Assembly (NCBI GenBank): GCA_030737835.1
Contig: CM060856.1
Coordinates: 19,837,941-19,901,940, forward strand
From: Acorus gramineus
Taxonomy: Eukaryota > Streptophyta > Magnoliopsida > Acorales > Acoraceae
Reading direction: 5' to 3'
DNA length: 64,000 nucleotides
Shown here: positions 12,101 to 22,500 of the stretch, piece by piece
Numbering within the stretch: position 1 is the first letter of the stretch
Layout: every line of letters begins with the position of its first letter
Position numbers and translations under genes: made by a program
Notes under the pieces: generated by a model
What the model saw: the letters and a program-made list of their open reading frames with translations, nothing else
The model's database searches: none
What the model was told of the DNA's origin: nothing

Positions 12101-15100
12101 AATCCCAAATTGTTACAAAAATAGCCTCCAAGTGCCACACTTATCAGTGTTTTTCTAGCTAAGTGGAACAAATGGACCCAATTGTGCAGTGACTTAAATG
12201 AGGGGGGTTGAAGATAATTGCATTCAAAACGAACAAGAAATTCAGAGTTACAAAATGGTCAAACATATTTTCTTGTGAAATTCAATGCCAATGCATATCT
12301 TACAATCTTAACTGTGCTGGATTAACTTGCAACAAAATCACAGGCTCGCTTTTTCTCACTATATGACCCCAGACACCTTGTACCCACCATTGAAAAAAAA
12401 ATCTAACAAAAAACTGAACTAGAAAGACCAGTCAATATTTACAACAGAAGTTATCTAACCACCATGTCTGTGCTTATATTTAATCATAGTTTTTTACACA
12501 TCAGCGTGTGTTTTAAAATCACACATCCAATGACGGATAAAACGGACTATCCTTGTTCGTAAGCATGAGACGTTTCCATTCTCGAACTAAGTTAGACAGA
12601 AATATCACAGTCAGTTAATCATCTCCTTGCAATCAAGCAAAGGAAACTATAGAACGTGATCCAAATGAAGCTAGCATTAACATATGAAGCTACATGCATG
12701 AACTTTTATATTTATTTTCATTTTTTTCTGAAACAACTTGCATGCTAAGAAAACACAACAAAGCTGCAACCTGGAGTAACATTTTTACCAACCTTCCATC
12801 CAAAAGAGTAAGACCTTCCCCAAACTTTGAGTCATCCATCTTATGTTGAAGGATAACCTGGTTTAAGCAATTATATGGTTTAAGAATTGCAAATGAAATA
12901 GATAAAACATAGAGATTTTACTTTTATATGCATAATGATTACAATTAATAATACTTAAAGACTTTGATAAATTTATATGGTTCTCTGTTTTAGTATCTGT
13001 ATAGATGAACATGAATTGTGTCTTTACAATGGCAAATCATACAATTGAACAAATCAGGGCAGTTTTCAAAGTTACCAGCTCCACGTGGGAATAGAGACCA
13101 AACTAGCCTTCATATCACCCCATCAGGTTGTCCATCTCTCTAGCAATATAAAAGGTTCTCTTTCTAAATTCTAGTGGATTTTTCCACACAACCTGTAGCA
13201 GCTGAAATTAAAAATCATGAAAAATCACCTTAATTAAGTTCTTTGAATCTCATCATTGTACTGATCATCTTAGGCATGCCCAATGGTCCAAGTGTGTGAA
13301 TAATTCTTACTCAAGAACCCAGTGATTCGCAGTGAACTACAGATTAATTCTTTGCTGGCTTAGCACATGTGGGAGAACTCATTGAATCCAGCAAGAACCA
13401 TATAGGGAGAGCATTCTTAAAAATAAAAATCAACCTGAAACACTGGATGTATTTATCAGGGTCACATGTGAACCCTGAAACATAGTTTCTTACTCAAGGT
13501 TTCACTCGTATAAACTAGTACTAGTTTGTCATTTTGATCGTACTTATAACGTGAAATAGAGGAAGATAATTTCTAAATAAAACAGATCTGTGCATTTCAG
13601 AATTTGTCTTGCTAGAGATATTATATTTAAATTAGCAAGTACTTTACTATCCACCATTCACAAACTATCTTAAAATAAATTTAGAAGAGCCAAGATAAAA
13701 TTTTCTAGAATAAGGTTCCCCACCTTCCCAGTCTGTAGATGAACTTGGCGGACTGATGACTGAAATCAACAGAAGACCATGCAACAACACACAATGAAAT
13801 TAGTATCTTCAAAAAAAAAAAAATCATATAATGAAATTCGAAAAAGAACCAATAATACACATCTTAGAAGTTAGAATATTGGAAACTGTAACTTATGGAT
13901 ATTATAAGCCACAAACAATTTGCTTCAACAAACTACAAGATATCACACAAGTAATTTCTAGAAAAGGCTACAAACAATGTCAGCACGACCTGTATCTTTG
14001 GGAAGAGAAAAAGAATAGTATCATTTCGCTGTACATATTGAAATTGTGAAGACAGCCAAATCTGTTATTGAGGCCTCAATTGAGTGCCCTTAATCTCATC
14101 ATCATCAAAAACCATGATCACATATATTTCCATCCATGCACATGCAAGGAGATCCAGAGGACCAAATAAATAGATTCCAAATGCCATGTATTGAGCAACA
14201 AGGATGCTCTCAAGCACCGTAGGTGAGGTGATCAAAGAATCTTTCCAAGCTCCAATGTTTAGTTCCACGTGTGGTTTGTAGGAGGGTTGGATCACTTGAT
14301 GAATTTATTCCAACATTGAATTCTATTGGAAAATATTTGGGCGGGTATCTCATCGATCCCTAGAGATTGAATCACTATGATATTAGGAGTTGATGCTCCA
14401 TCTACCATTATGTGTAATCTTTGATTCAGGAGGTGACATTTTGAGGGATTCTTATGGTCTCATCCTTTCCTTTTATCTTGTATTTTTATTTCAATCTTTT
14501 TTTTCCATTTTGTACGGAGATCCCTCATCTTCTTTGTATGGGGGTATTTTGTTAATAAGATAGCTCTAATTATATTCACAAAAAGAAGAAAAGAATGGTA
14601 TCAAGCATAGAGGTATCAAGCACAAAGCCTGACAAACAAAGAGTGGAAAAAAAAATAACAGGTATAGTTTTATTTCCAACAGAGAATGGCAATTATTGGA
14701 ATTTATTATTTATTTTTGTTAGTATAATTTGCAATCGTGTTCTATTTTATTAATAACAAACTACAAACTGATTTTTCATTGTTCACTAAATAATTGCCCA
14801 TCTCCAAAGAGAAAGTCCAGGTTTGAATCCAACCCTGGCAGTGTGTGTGTCATAGAGGACAGCTATTTAATTTAATTATTTTTTTTTTTTTTGGGTATCA
14901 GAGGGACCTTGTGGCTAACCTTATGCCAAGCTGAGAAGGCTACGTCCACCTGTTTGCCTCGGTCCCACAGAAAATCCGTTCACATAATTGCCAACAAACA
15001 GGTGGGTAAGTCAACGCTAAGACTCGAACTCAAGACCTATCCTTAATACAGTTAAGCCATGAACCATTGTGTTATGGCCACTGGGGACAGCTATTTAAAT

Positions 15101-16177
15101 ATTACTAATAACAATAACAACAATACTGGGAAAAAAAACACATAGGCTGTTCTCCAATGGTTTGGGTTCAATTCATAACTCCTACTACTCTATGATTTCT
15201 CACAAAAAGCATTGCAAGTTTCTCATCTTTTGCATCCGCTCACTACATGTGTCTACCAAAGTCTACTGGTCTGATGGTCTCCCCTTCCTAATAAATTAGA
15301 ACTTACACCATTGCATCGAAACATCAATCATATAATCTTTTCCTTCTTTATTTTAGGGAGGGGGCTCCCCATTGTATTTATTTTTGCTTATATTATTATA
15401 TACTTGTTGGCATTGTCTACAATGAGAAAAGAAAAAAAATAACTAATACAGCCATGACAGGAATCTGTGATACTTACACATTAAGTAGATGCAAAACAAT
15501 TTGTTCGAACGTTTTTTTAGAAGATGTCAAGGTCATGCTTGGAAATAATGGGAAAGAAACATGTCTAAGAAGCCAGGAAATAAATGAGTTCTTCAATTCA
15601 GAAGGAAGGAAAACATCACAATCAGGTTTGCATTACTGAACAAACGGTTCTATGATTCTATCAGCGCCAATTACAAATTCTACAAAAAAAAAAAAAAAAT
15701 CAAAATCCGAACGCTAAAGTCGGAAACTTTAACGAAATGCGATTCCAACTCACCTGACCATAAAGTCCAGTTGACTCAAACAAAGTATCATTTCCCGCAT
15801 AAACAAGCCCCTGAAAGCATAAGAGATGCGTCAATTGTTTACCATTTCGATCAAAACAGGTAAAGAAATTCAAATTCAGAATTGAATCGAGAGTTCACGT
15901 TGACTCAGAGAGTGAGAGGGTTTACCTGAGTGAAGGCGGTGGGATCGTGAGGGAACTCGTTGACGACTTCGATCGTGTAGATCTCCGATGAAGGGGGGAC
16001 TCGTTCGAAGGCGAAGCGGACGACGACGACGACGCATAGGGAGGCGACGAAGAAGGCGACGGCGAGACGTCTGCGGCTGAAGCGAGGGTGTGGTGGAGGA
16101 GACGTTTTGGGAAAGTTTTGAGAGGAGGATGAAGTGGGCGATCGTTTCGATTTCTTCTTCAAAGATCCGAACGTCAT
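3163..16177 (-). CDS. QC: Glutaminyl-peptide cyclotransferase, plant type
   Basis: Converts N-terminal glutamine of peptides to pyroglutamate, in the secretory pathway. Eleven exons: 16177-15926, 15810-15754, 13759-13724, 12857-12793, 11950-11887, 11641-11524, 11431-11340, 10539-10469, 10383-10356, 3555-3501 and 3260-3163. All borders are GT-AG, phases agree, and the total is 936 nt or 311 aa. A basic stretch followed by a membrane anchor lies at residues 38-53; the rest is the five-bladed propeller of the papaya-type enzyme. The eight residues known to be conserved around the papaya QC channel are all present: F82, Q84, E129, W143, W170, N213, W227, K283, with spacing equal or nearly equal to papaya. 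An in-frame Met 46 codons upstream is preferred less, because the stretch after it is encoded by a poly(A/T) run. Intron 9 is 6.8 kb and contains a copia element; the coding exons look intact, so the gene is probably functional. Confidence 0.95.
3825..3829. repeat. Copia target-site duplication, left
   Basis: TTTAT lies directly before the 5' LTR and is repeated at 8662-8666 directly after the 3' LTR, as expected for 5-bp integrase cuts. Confidence 0.8.
3830..3957 (+). repeat. 5' LTR of the copia element, internally deleted
   Basis: 128 bp, starting TATTGG and ending TTCT. Compared with the 223-bp 3' LTR it lacks 95 bp between a GGG and the next GGG, so the loss looks like microhomology-mediated joining. 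The missing part contains the TATATAAG box seen in the 3' LTR. By eye the remaining 128 positions differ from the 3' LTR at seven sites. Confidence 0.85.
3958..3970 (+). other. Primer-binding site (initiator Met-tRNA)
   Basis: TGGTATCAGAGCC follows the 5' LTR directly and is the standard plant copia site complementary to the 3' end of initiator methionine tRNA. Confidence 0.92.
4071..4790 (+). pseudogene. Copia gag, N-terminal part
   Basis: Capsid-type gag region of a copia element, with the UBN2/retrotran_gag layout: a Y-x-x-W-S-R motif early, a central W-x-x-L region and an L-x-x-L-x-x-E helix near the end. The first plausible start is at 4071; the frame is open from 4059. It stops at TAG 4788-4790, and the same frame resumes at once with ATG at 4791, so the stop may be a point mutation or a leaky codon. 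Confidence 0.85.
4791..6280 (+). pseudogene. Copia zinc knuckle, protease and integrase
   Basis: Same frame as gag. Residues 35-48 are a C-x2-C-x4-H-x4-C zinc knuckle after an RG-rich stretch. A D-S-G protease site is at residues 149-151. Next come the integrase H-H-C-C zinc region and a D, D, E catalytic set in the contexts HSDVWG, RSDNGGEY and PEQNG. Near 6276-6280 the frame shifts by one base; the homologous reading continues in the frame used downstream. Beyond that point the open frame to 6719 is out-of-frame translation. Confidence 0.9.
6281..8431 (+). pseudogene. Copia integrase tail, reverse transcriptase and RNase H
   Basis: Continues the polyprotein after the frameshift, without internal stops, to TGA at 8429-8431. 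After a Pro/Ser-rich linker comes the copia reverse transcriptase (RWVF-K-K, a DVKNAFLHG motif, LYGLKQ, and the catalytic Y-V-D-D at 7475-7486), then RNase H with D, E and D in TDADYAG, SSAEAEY and CDN contexts, and a conserved HIEVDIHF-x-R end. This half looks intact; it is labelled broken because the polyprotein is interrupted upstream. Confidence 0.92.
8430..8438 (+). other. Polypurine tract
   Basis: GAGGGGGAG ends directly against the 3' LTR and overlaps the pol stop codon. It is the expected plus-strand primer. Confidence 0.88.
8439..8661 (+). repeat. 3' LTR of the copia element
   Basis: 223 bp, TA...CT ends. It holds a TATATAAG box about 60 bp before its end and a GC-rich block near 8480-8535. 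It is the complete version of the shortened 5' LTR. TTTAT follows at 8662-8666. Confidence 0.9.
8662..10355. other. Rest of QC intron 9
   Basis: Intron sequence with no coding signal. A stretch near 8755-8800 carries a tRNA B-box-like element but no A box or flanking duplication that I can fix. No other feature is seen. Confidence 0.6.
14857..14870. repeat. SINE target-site duplication, left
   Basis: GGACAGCTATTTAA (14 bp) is repeated exactly at 15085-15098 on the other side of the SINE. Confidence 0.85.
14871..15084 (-). mobile_element. tRNA-derived SINE
   Basis: About 214 bp between perfect 14-bp duplications, inside a QC intron. Read on the minus strand it starts with an A-box-like TGGCCATAACACAATGG, has a B box GAGTTCGAGTCTT about 40 bases later, a body unrelated to tRNA, and ends in a poly(A) tail (the T run at 14879-14893). 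RNA polymerase III promoter boxes plus tail plus duplication define a SINE. I do not recognise the family. Confidence 0.85.
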
Positions 16178-16407
16178 GGATGGATTCCGTCTGGGAAGGG
16201 TTGCGAACAGATCGGGATGTGTCCGTGTTATTGTCTCCAGCGACACTGGATCTGTTTTTTTTTTTTTTTTTTGAACCGTTTCGGCTTGGAACCCGGTTTT
16301 TGAAAATATAACCAATTATTCGCGCTGTAATAATTGGACCGCAATAGTCAATTGCACTTATTGAAACTAACTATGTCTCCTTAAAAAAAAAAAAAAAAAA
16401 ATTACAA

Positions 16408-16416
16408 TTAATTTAT
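16408..16416. repeat. Target-site duplication of the outer MULE, left
   Basis: TTAATTTAT here and TAAATTTAT at 18907-18915 agree at 8 of 9 positions. Confidence 0.6.
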
Positions 16417-16439
16417 GAGAGCAGTTATTATCACCCCTT

Positions 16440-16990
16440 CAGTTTCTCAACCCACCCTGTATTTGAAACAAACCTAACTCACCCCAACAACATCTCGCAC
16501 AATCCCCCTCACACACCGACAATCTCTCCTCCGACAACGACGCGCAGCTGTTCCAGCCCCGTCGTCGTAGTGGCAGTGCTTGTACCCTCCATGGGCTTGC
16601 CCAGACGGTAAGGAGCACACCAGCCAATCCATTACTGGAGTGGGCTGTGAGGTCGTCGGCGGCATCAGAGAGCTTGCGGTGGCTGGCCTTGTGGCCTCCG
16701 AGGGCTTGGTAGGAGGGGAAACACTTGTAGGAGAGCTTGGGTGCCAAATTTGGAGATGGAGGTGATGAGGAGGGGTAGCGGTTGATAGTGGCGGCAGCAG
16801 CGGTGGCGGTGCCTCCTCCAGCGAGCATGAAGCGAGCATGAGGAGGGAGAGGGCGAGGTGGTACTCCTCTTCTTCTTGTTCCACCCCTTCGTCTTCCTGT
16901 TGTTCCTCCTTCGTCGCATAAGCAAGACGAGTTGGTAGGTCTTGCTGAGGAAGGGAGGAGGTAGTGCGCGGCGGAGATGAGCGTGGCAAA
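16440..16990 (-). pseudogene. ZAT-type C2H2 zinc-finger gene fragment
   Basis: Fragments of a plant-specific two-finger repressor (C1-2i, ZAT/STZ group) appear in order on the minus strand but in two frames. An L-box-like acidic then LALSLLMLA stretch lies at about 16872-16834. Finger 1, recognisable by SYQALGGHKASH, lies at about 16735-16676 in another frame and has lost the second cysteine of its C-x2-C pair. Finger 2 lies at about 16620-16561 back in the first frame, with QAHGGYKHCH in place of the usual QALGGHKRCH. The C-terminal EAR motif is not seen. Frameshifts and missing zinc ligands mean it cannot make a working protein. Full-length ZAT proteins are nuclear stress-response repressors. 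Confidence 0.8.
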
Positions 16991-17226
16991 CGTGTGTGCG
17001 GTGCGCTTGTTACATGCGATGAAGCACGACGGGCTTAATCGGGGTGGTGTACGTTGTAAAGGTGGTCGTAGTAGGCGATGAATCGGTCCAAGAGAGGTCG
17101 GAGGAGTTGAGGGTGCACGGTGGAAGAGATCAATCTCGTCTTAGCGGTGGGAGAGGTATGTGAGGTGTTATCGGGGTGGGTTAGGATTGTTTGAGGGTGG
17201 GATGTGAAGGGGTGGAATATGTATGA

Positions 17227-17235
17227 TTCAAATAA
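17227..17235. repeat. Target-site duplication of the nested MULE, left
   Basis: TTCAAATAA (9 bp) is repeated exactly at 18831-18839. Confidence 0.85.
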
Positions 17236-18830
17236 GAGTCATGATACCCAGGCCCCATAATATAAGCCCCACTCACAAGCCCCATGAGGTGTCATCATTT
17301 TATTGGTTTGTTTTTTGGTTTGTTGACTTTTTCAAAAAATGGTAAAATGACAAAATACAAATTTGCCCTTCATTAAAAATGTCTTATTAACCCAAATCCC
17401 CCCATTTTCTCTATTTGGTTATGACTCTTCCATGTAAATCTTAAAATCCATTTGCCTATTTCAAATTTTGAATTTTGAAATCATTACCTAAATTATAATT
17501 GAACCTAGATTACACCAAAAATTACCGAAATTGTTTTCATTAAAATCCTTCAAATGACTCATTTTCTCTAGGTAGTTATTGTATTCAAATTTAAATAAAA
17601 AACACATATAATTAACATATGAAACAGTTACATTTTATATTGGTAGTTACAAATACATTTCTTAAATGTTTACATCTCTCACAATGATTTGTTACATTTA
17701 TATAAAAACTGTTACATTTATATAGATGGAACAAACAATTATATTTACCTAAATGTCAAACAGTTACATTTACTATTTAAAATTATCTATTTCAATTTCT
17801 AGTGCACTGCCTTCCAAAGAAAATGTATCAGAATCCTCTGTAAAAGTATGTACTTCACTGTTACATTTATACGTCATTTCTATTTGCATTATTAAAAGAA
17901 ATGTACAACATGAGATAATGTTACATTTCAGAGTGTTACATTTATGAATGTAACAAAATTGTGTAAATGAATATCCGAGTTCGGAAGTCTAATATAAACA
18001 TCACACGAACCAGTAATAATTAAATGTAACAATATCAAAATTACATTTATGAAATTATAACGAAACAAATATATAAAAAAGTGTGAAATAGTGATCAAAA
18101 CATAAAAAAAATTCATTTTTTGAATTGAAACATGTAACATAGATTGAATATTTGATCATCAAAAATTTAATTTCAAATTTGATGTGACTTTCATTCAATA
18201 AGATAAAAAAAATAAAAAAAACAATTGACAAACCTGATCCGAAAGAGAGATCCAACTCGATAAAGAACAAATCAGTTTTTCAAACTTCTTCAAATTAAAG
18301 TTTCTAACGTCCGTTACCGCTAAAACGTCAAATCCCCCTTATCGACAGTAATCGATATAACTTTTAAAAACGTCAACGTGAATAGAAATCAATGTTTTTC
18401 TCGATTTCACGAAGCAGCAGTGAATTTATCCTCAAAACACCTTTTTCCACGGGCCACTTAAAGGATAGAAACTCTCATCGCTTAAGAGAAACTAAACGGG
18501 AGCTTCACTCAATATTATCCCCCAGATTTATGGCACTTCGAGAAATTAAAGCTCCGGCACGGATTCGACTACAAGTCAACGACACAGTAATCGATAGCTT
18601 TCTTTAGAGGAATATGTTCATCGTAAATTATAGGGATTAATGATTTTACACAATGAAAGGAAAAAGAAATACAGTAATTAATGAAATCTCCACAATCCTA
18701 GGAATAAATCAAACCGTTTTCCTTGTTTAGAGGTGGTTATCAATTAAAGGGTATAATAGGTAATGTCCTATTGCCACATCATGGGGCCTGTGATGGGGCC
18801 TGGAAAGTTGGGGTCTAGGAATCATTATTG
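17236..18830. mobile_element. Non-autonomous MULE, copy A of the CCCCA-end family
   Basis: 1,595 bp flanked by a perfect 9-bp duplication. Both ends carry an ATGAT-CC-AG-CCCCA sequence followed about 20-30 bases on by CACA-GCCCCATGA-GTG. The interior has at least ten copies of GTTACATTTA or its complement between about 17620 and 18140, some spaced tens of bases apart. No transposase is encoded; an open stretch at 18392-18607 is not recognised. It is inserted into the right part of the zinc-finger Pack-MULE. Confidence 0.85.
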
Positions 18831-18906
18831 TTCAAATAAATAAATAAATAAAAACAATTTAATACGGGATGGATTGAAAAATGGTGGGGTGGTAATAACT
18901 ACCCCC

Positions 18907-19287
18907 TAAATTTATTAGTGCGTGTGTTTATTTTTATTTTTTTTGTAAAGTTACTGTCTCAATAGATAAGGTATAGAGCTAAAAAATTATCAGTACATAA
19001 AATCTCCACCCAACTTATACAATTCACTATTTTAGTATTACTTATTACGAAAAATATAAAAGATATGTATTTTATATGTACTTATTTTTTATAAAATAAT
19101 ATATTTCATTAACTAATTATAAATTTTAAAAATTAAAACATGACACAAATTATAGAAAGAACTATAAAAATTATTATTCTTGGAAAGATAAAAAATGTAG
19201 CCTTCAACTAGGAGGTTTTTCATTTCATCCTGCTTTTTAGATGTTGGAGAAAAGCCTGAAAGTGGATTAGTTAGTTTTTTTTTTCTT
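18907..19287. other. AT-rich spacer
   Basis: No gene or classifiable repeat is seen. Confidence 0.5.
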
Positions 19288-20804
19288 GGATTTTTAGTTT
19301 TAAGTCCCTATAAAAATGTCTATATAAGGATCAATCCCTTCCTTTTTCATTTTTCTTTTAAGTTTTCAATTTTAGCCGTCTATTTTGTTTTACTTCCTTC
19401 GCCAAACGTCCATCCATGTACCGTTGGTTTCCGAAATGTGATTTTATTTTTAAGTCCTTGTAAACTATGTTATTTAGTGATCAGTCTCTCCCTTCTTCAT
19501 ATTTCATTTTAAATCCCAAATTTCAAACATTTATTTTCTTATTAGTCTCTAAACAAAAATTTTGTATGTTTTTGTAAGTATTTTGATATTTGAAACTTGA
19601 ATATAAAATGTTTAGTAAAATATCTAAACCAAAACTATATTTGCATTGTTAGATGTTTAATGACAATTACAGTGTTATTTAACACTCGAGCTTGGCTCCA
19701 TTGGAGTTTGTTCTATTAGATAAATGAGCCGAGCTTGAACAATTTCTAAAGCTCAGTTATAAATGAGCTGAGCTCGAGCCTATACGAGCTCGTTTCAAAT
19801 ATGATTGTTTAGAGATGATTTTCTAATACGATTGTCTATTTTTGACATGTTATTTGTTTTCTATATGTTTTACTTACTAAACGAGTTTTTTTTAGCTATA
19901 TAAGCCCATGCTCGAGCCTTGGTTCGAGCTTGCACTCGAGCTATCTTTTCAAATGAGTCAAGTTTGAACACAAAATTAAACTCGGTTTCGAGCCAAGCTG
20001 AGCCTAATTTTAAATGAGCTCGACTCACTCATCTCATTTACCACCCCTATTAACACTACATATGCTCACCCAATTTGAGATTGATTATCTTATATTTTAG
20101 CTGTCTAATTATGATTGGTTACCTAAGCAGAAAAAACAATAATTACATCAGCAAATTTTGAAGATTTTTTCATTATTGAATTTTGATTGAAATGATTTTT
20201 TTCTTGGTTGAAATTGTGAAGTATTAAATTAGATGTCTTGAGTGTGTTTAGATTTTTAAATTTAAAAATTTAAATGTCATTAAAAATTTTGCACGCAGTA
20301 AATGAAAATTTTATTTTGCTTGGTTCTAAACTTTTATGTATTTAGAGATGAATGATTTTATGGGAATCTAACATATTTATATTATATATTTATTTATTTA
20401 TTTAACATTTAAATGATTGAAATTGTCATTAAACACCTAACAGTGCAAATGCAGTTTTGGTTTAGATATTTCATCAAAATTGTATACAAGTTTCAAATAT
20501 TAAGATACTTACAAAATCATACAAATATTTTGTCCATTGACTAATAAAAAAAGACTTTTGAAGTTGGAGACTTAAAATAAAATATGAAGAAGGTAGGGAT
20601 TGATCATTAAATAATATAATTTACAAAGATTTAAAAATAAAAATCACATTTCATAAACTAACAGTGTTACATGGGCGGACGGTTGGGGGGGGGGGACTAA
20701 AAATGAAATAGTGGTTGAAGTTGGGGATTTAAAAATAAATATGAAGAATAGAGGGATCAATCCTTAAATCAACATATTTATAGGGACTTAATACTAAAAA
20801 TCCC
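19288..20804. mobile_element. Long-arm inverted-repeat (foldback) element
   Basis: About 380-bp arms (19288-19668 and 20420-20804) are imperfect inverted copies; both ends read GGATTTTTAG-(T/A)-TTAAGTCCC. The loop encodes nothing and holds a small hAT-type insert at 19687-20049. The arms are typical of MULE-like foldback elements, but I could not find a convincing target duplication in the T-rich flanks. Confidence 0.7.
19687..20049. mobile_element. hAT-type miniature element with GAGCTCGAGC motifs
   Basis: 363 bp bordered by a perfect 8-bp duplication TTAACACT (19679-19686 and 20050-20056). The right end reads CCACCCCTA, i.e. TAGGGGTGG inverted, a common plant hAT end. The left end lacks the matching TAGGGGTGG, so it may be trimmed. 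The interior repeats GAGCTCGAGC-like words. It lies inside the foldback element. Confidence 0.6.
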
Positions 20805-21050
20805 TTCTTTTTACTTTTATTTTTGGTTTGGAAATATTGAGTTTAATTTTAAGGTTTTGATTTTCTTTGATGTATCATCATGTGAGCATTTGATAGAACA
20901 TGTTGAGGATCGGATGGAGCAGACTAAGGATAAAATTGAGCCCTATGTGGGCTCACCCGAGCTTGAGCTAAATGCGGGTTGGATTGGTTAGAGTTCAGGT
21001 TGGAGTCGGATTTTACGTATTTTATTATTTTATAGGTTGAATTTGAAAAA

Positions 21051-21498
21051 GGGTAAAATATATTTGGACCTCTTTGAGTTTTTAAAACCTGCAGAAGCAT
21101 CCTCTGAAGTTCAAAAACATGCATTTACACCCTTTATTATTAGATTTTCCATAAAGATAAGACAAAAATATTTTAAAATTACTATTTTAACCCTTTAATT
21201 AATTTTGTAACTACCTAAAAAAGAGCCAAATTAACTTTGAATATGCGTTATAAATATTAATTACTACAATAATAAAATCTTTGAATACATTTGCATCAAT
21301 TTATTGTGAGAAATAACTCACACAACAGTTAATTAAGATGTAAAAATACGATAATGATTTAATTAAAATGGGTAAAATCGTACTTTTGTTCTATTTTAAC
21401 AGAAAATCTAATGGAAGGGAATGTAAGTATATTTTTAAAACTTTAGGGGTGCTTTTGCAGGTTTCAAAGACTTTAAGGGGTCAAAACGCAATTTACCC
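21051..21498. mobile_element. Miniature MULE with about 105-bp inverted ends
   Basis: 448 bp, ends GGGTAAA...TTTACCC, with inverted arms of roughly 105 bp (words such as AAACCTGCA-AAGCA and ATTAGATTTTC in both). A perfect 9-bp duplication TTTGAAAAA flanks it (21042-21050 and 21499-21507). The 9-bp duplication and long arms fit a Mutator-type miniature element. It encodes no protein. Confidence 0.85.
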
Positions 21499-21664
21499 TT
21501 TGAAAAACCCTTTGACCCGACAAATCCTCTCTGACTTGCACCCTACCTATCAGTATATACTTGAATGCAATAAATGTTAAATTACATGCATTTAATTCAT
21601 CTGGATTATTTTATTTTTTATAACAAAATTATATTTTTAGGCTAAGTGTGTAATTAAAAAAAAT

Positions 21665-22090
21665 CAGTGATGATACCCAGATCCCAAGTTATATATCCCA
21701 CTCACAAGTCCCATGATATGTTATTACCTTATTGGATGGTTGGTTGACTTTTGAAAAAAATGTCAAATGATGAATTACTGATCTGCCATTCATTAAAAAT
21801 TTATCCCATTAACTCAAATCCCCCTTTTTTCTCTATTACTCTTTCACATGAATCTAGGTTAAACAAAAATTGACCTCTTTTGAAATTTGAATTCTGAAAT
21901 CTTTACCTAAATTATAATTCAATTTCTATTACATCAAAACTTAAAATTTTTATTTCACACTTACATTCTTATTATACGCATTAGTATATTTTTTTTTTAA
22001 GAATGTTATTAACTGAACATTAAAATAGTCAGATATTTATTGTATTTAAATTTAAATAAAAAACATATATAATTACCATATGAAGCAGGA
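21665..22090. mobile_element. MULE left fragment, copy D of the CCCCA-end family
   Basis: Starts with CAGTGATGATACCCAG, like the left end of 17236-18830, and stays alignable with it for about 400 bp (the CATTCATTAAAAAT and AAAACATATATAATTA stretches). Homology stops near 22085-22090, where a poly(A)-tailed segment begins. The right half is missing. Confidence 0.7.
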
Positions 22091-22500
22091 CAACAATTGA
22101 GTCGCATTGCAAGAGGAGGGGGCGTCTCATACAGTGGACTCATAATGAGGTGATCTTCCGAGGAGGACAAACGGCGTATGTGGAAAACTCTTGGGAGGAG
22201 ATTGGCAGCCCCCTCCACGAGTGGGGTCATAGCCTCACGGGTGCGGGAGATATCGGTTTTGAGGGGGGACAAATTCTTCTGGGGGCATATGTCCTATTAT
22301 TGTTTTCATCTTGTATGGGTAGATAGGTGTTCTGCCCATCCATTCCCCGCCCCTCCTCTACTCTATGTTACTCTCTTTTTTAGTTTTCTTATATATATTT
22401 TGTTTTACTCTTTGCTTTGGACTTATATTGCGACACCTCAATGAATGAAACAGTGGTAGAACGTCATCCTTACTCAAAAAAAAAAAAAAAAAAAAAAAAT
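22090..22500 (+). mobile_element. Retroposed segment with poly(A) tail
   Basis: GC-richer sequence ending in a run of about 24 A at 22477-22499. It could be the 3' end of a LINE or of a reverse-transcribed transcript. No coding motif or clean target duplication was found. Confidence 0.45.

Larger units (their letters stand above)
12858..15753. other. QC introns 2 and 3
   Basis: Two long introns separated by the 36-nt exon 13724-13759. The larger (13760-15753) contains a SINE at 14871-15084 and, near 14380-14580, T-rich sequence that may be a retroposed 3' end. Nothing else is recognised. Confidence 0.5.
16417..18906. mobile_element. Pack-MULE carrying a zinc-finger gene fragment, split by a second MULE
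   Basis: The left end (AGTTATTATCACCCC, then ACCCACCCTGTATT) is mirrored at the right end (reverse complement AGTTATTACCACCCC, then ATCCATCCCGTATT). Nine-base flanks match at 8 of 9 sites, as in Mutator-like elements. A further inverted copy of the inner end sequence lies at 17120-17220, so the right end was partly duplicated. Without the nested insert (17236-18839) the element is about 0.9 kb, more than half of it GC-rich, gene-derived sequence. It sits some 240 bp upstream of the QC start codon. Confidence 0.7.

Noticed and set aside
14815..14845. tRNA T-arm-like sequence (GGTTTGAATCC)
   Set aside because: No A box, acceptor stem or cloverleaf can be built around it, so it is not called as a tRNA gene or SINE.
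16090..16311. 73-codon plus-strand frame
   Set aside because: Antisense to QC exon 1 and ending in a translated poly(T) tract.
18392..18607. 71-codon frame in MULE copy A
   Set aside because: No recognisable domain and not seen in the other copies by eye; kept only as a note in the element entry.
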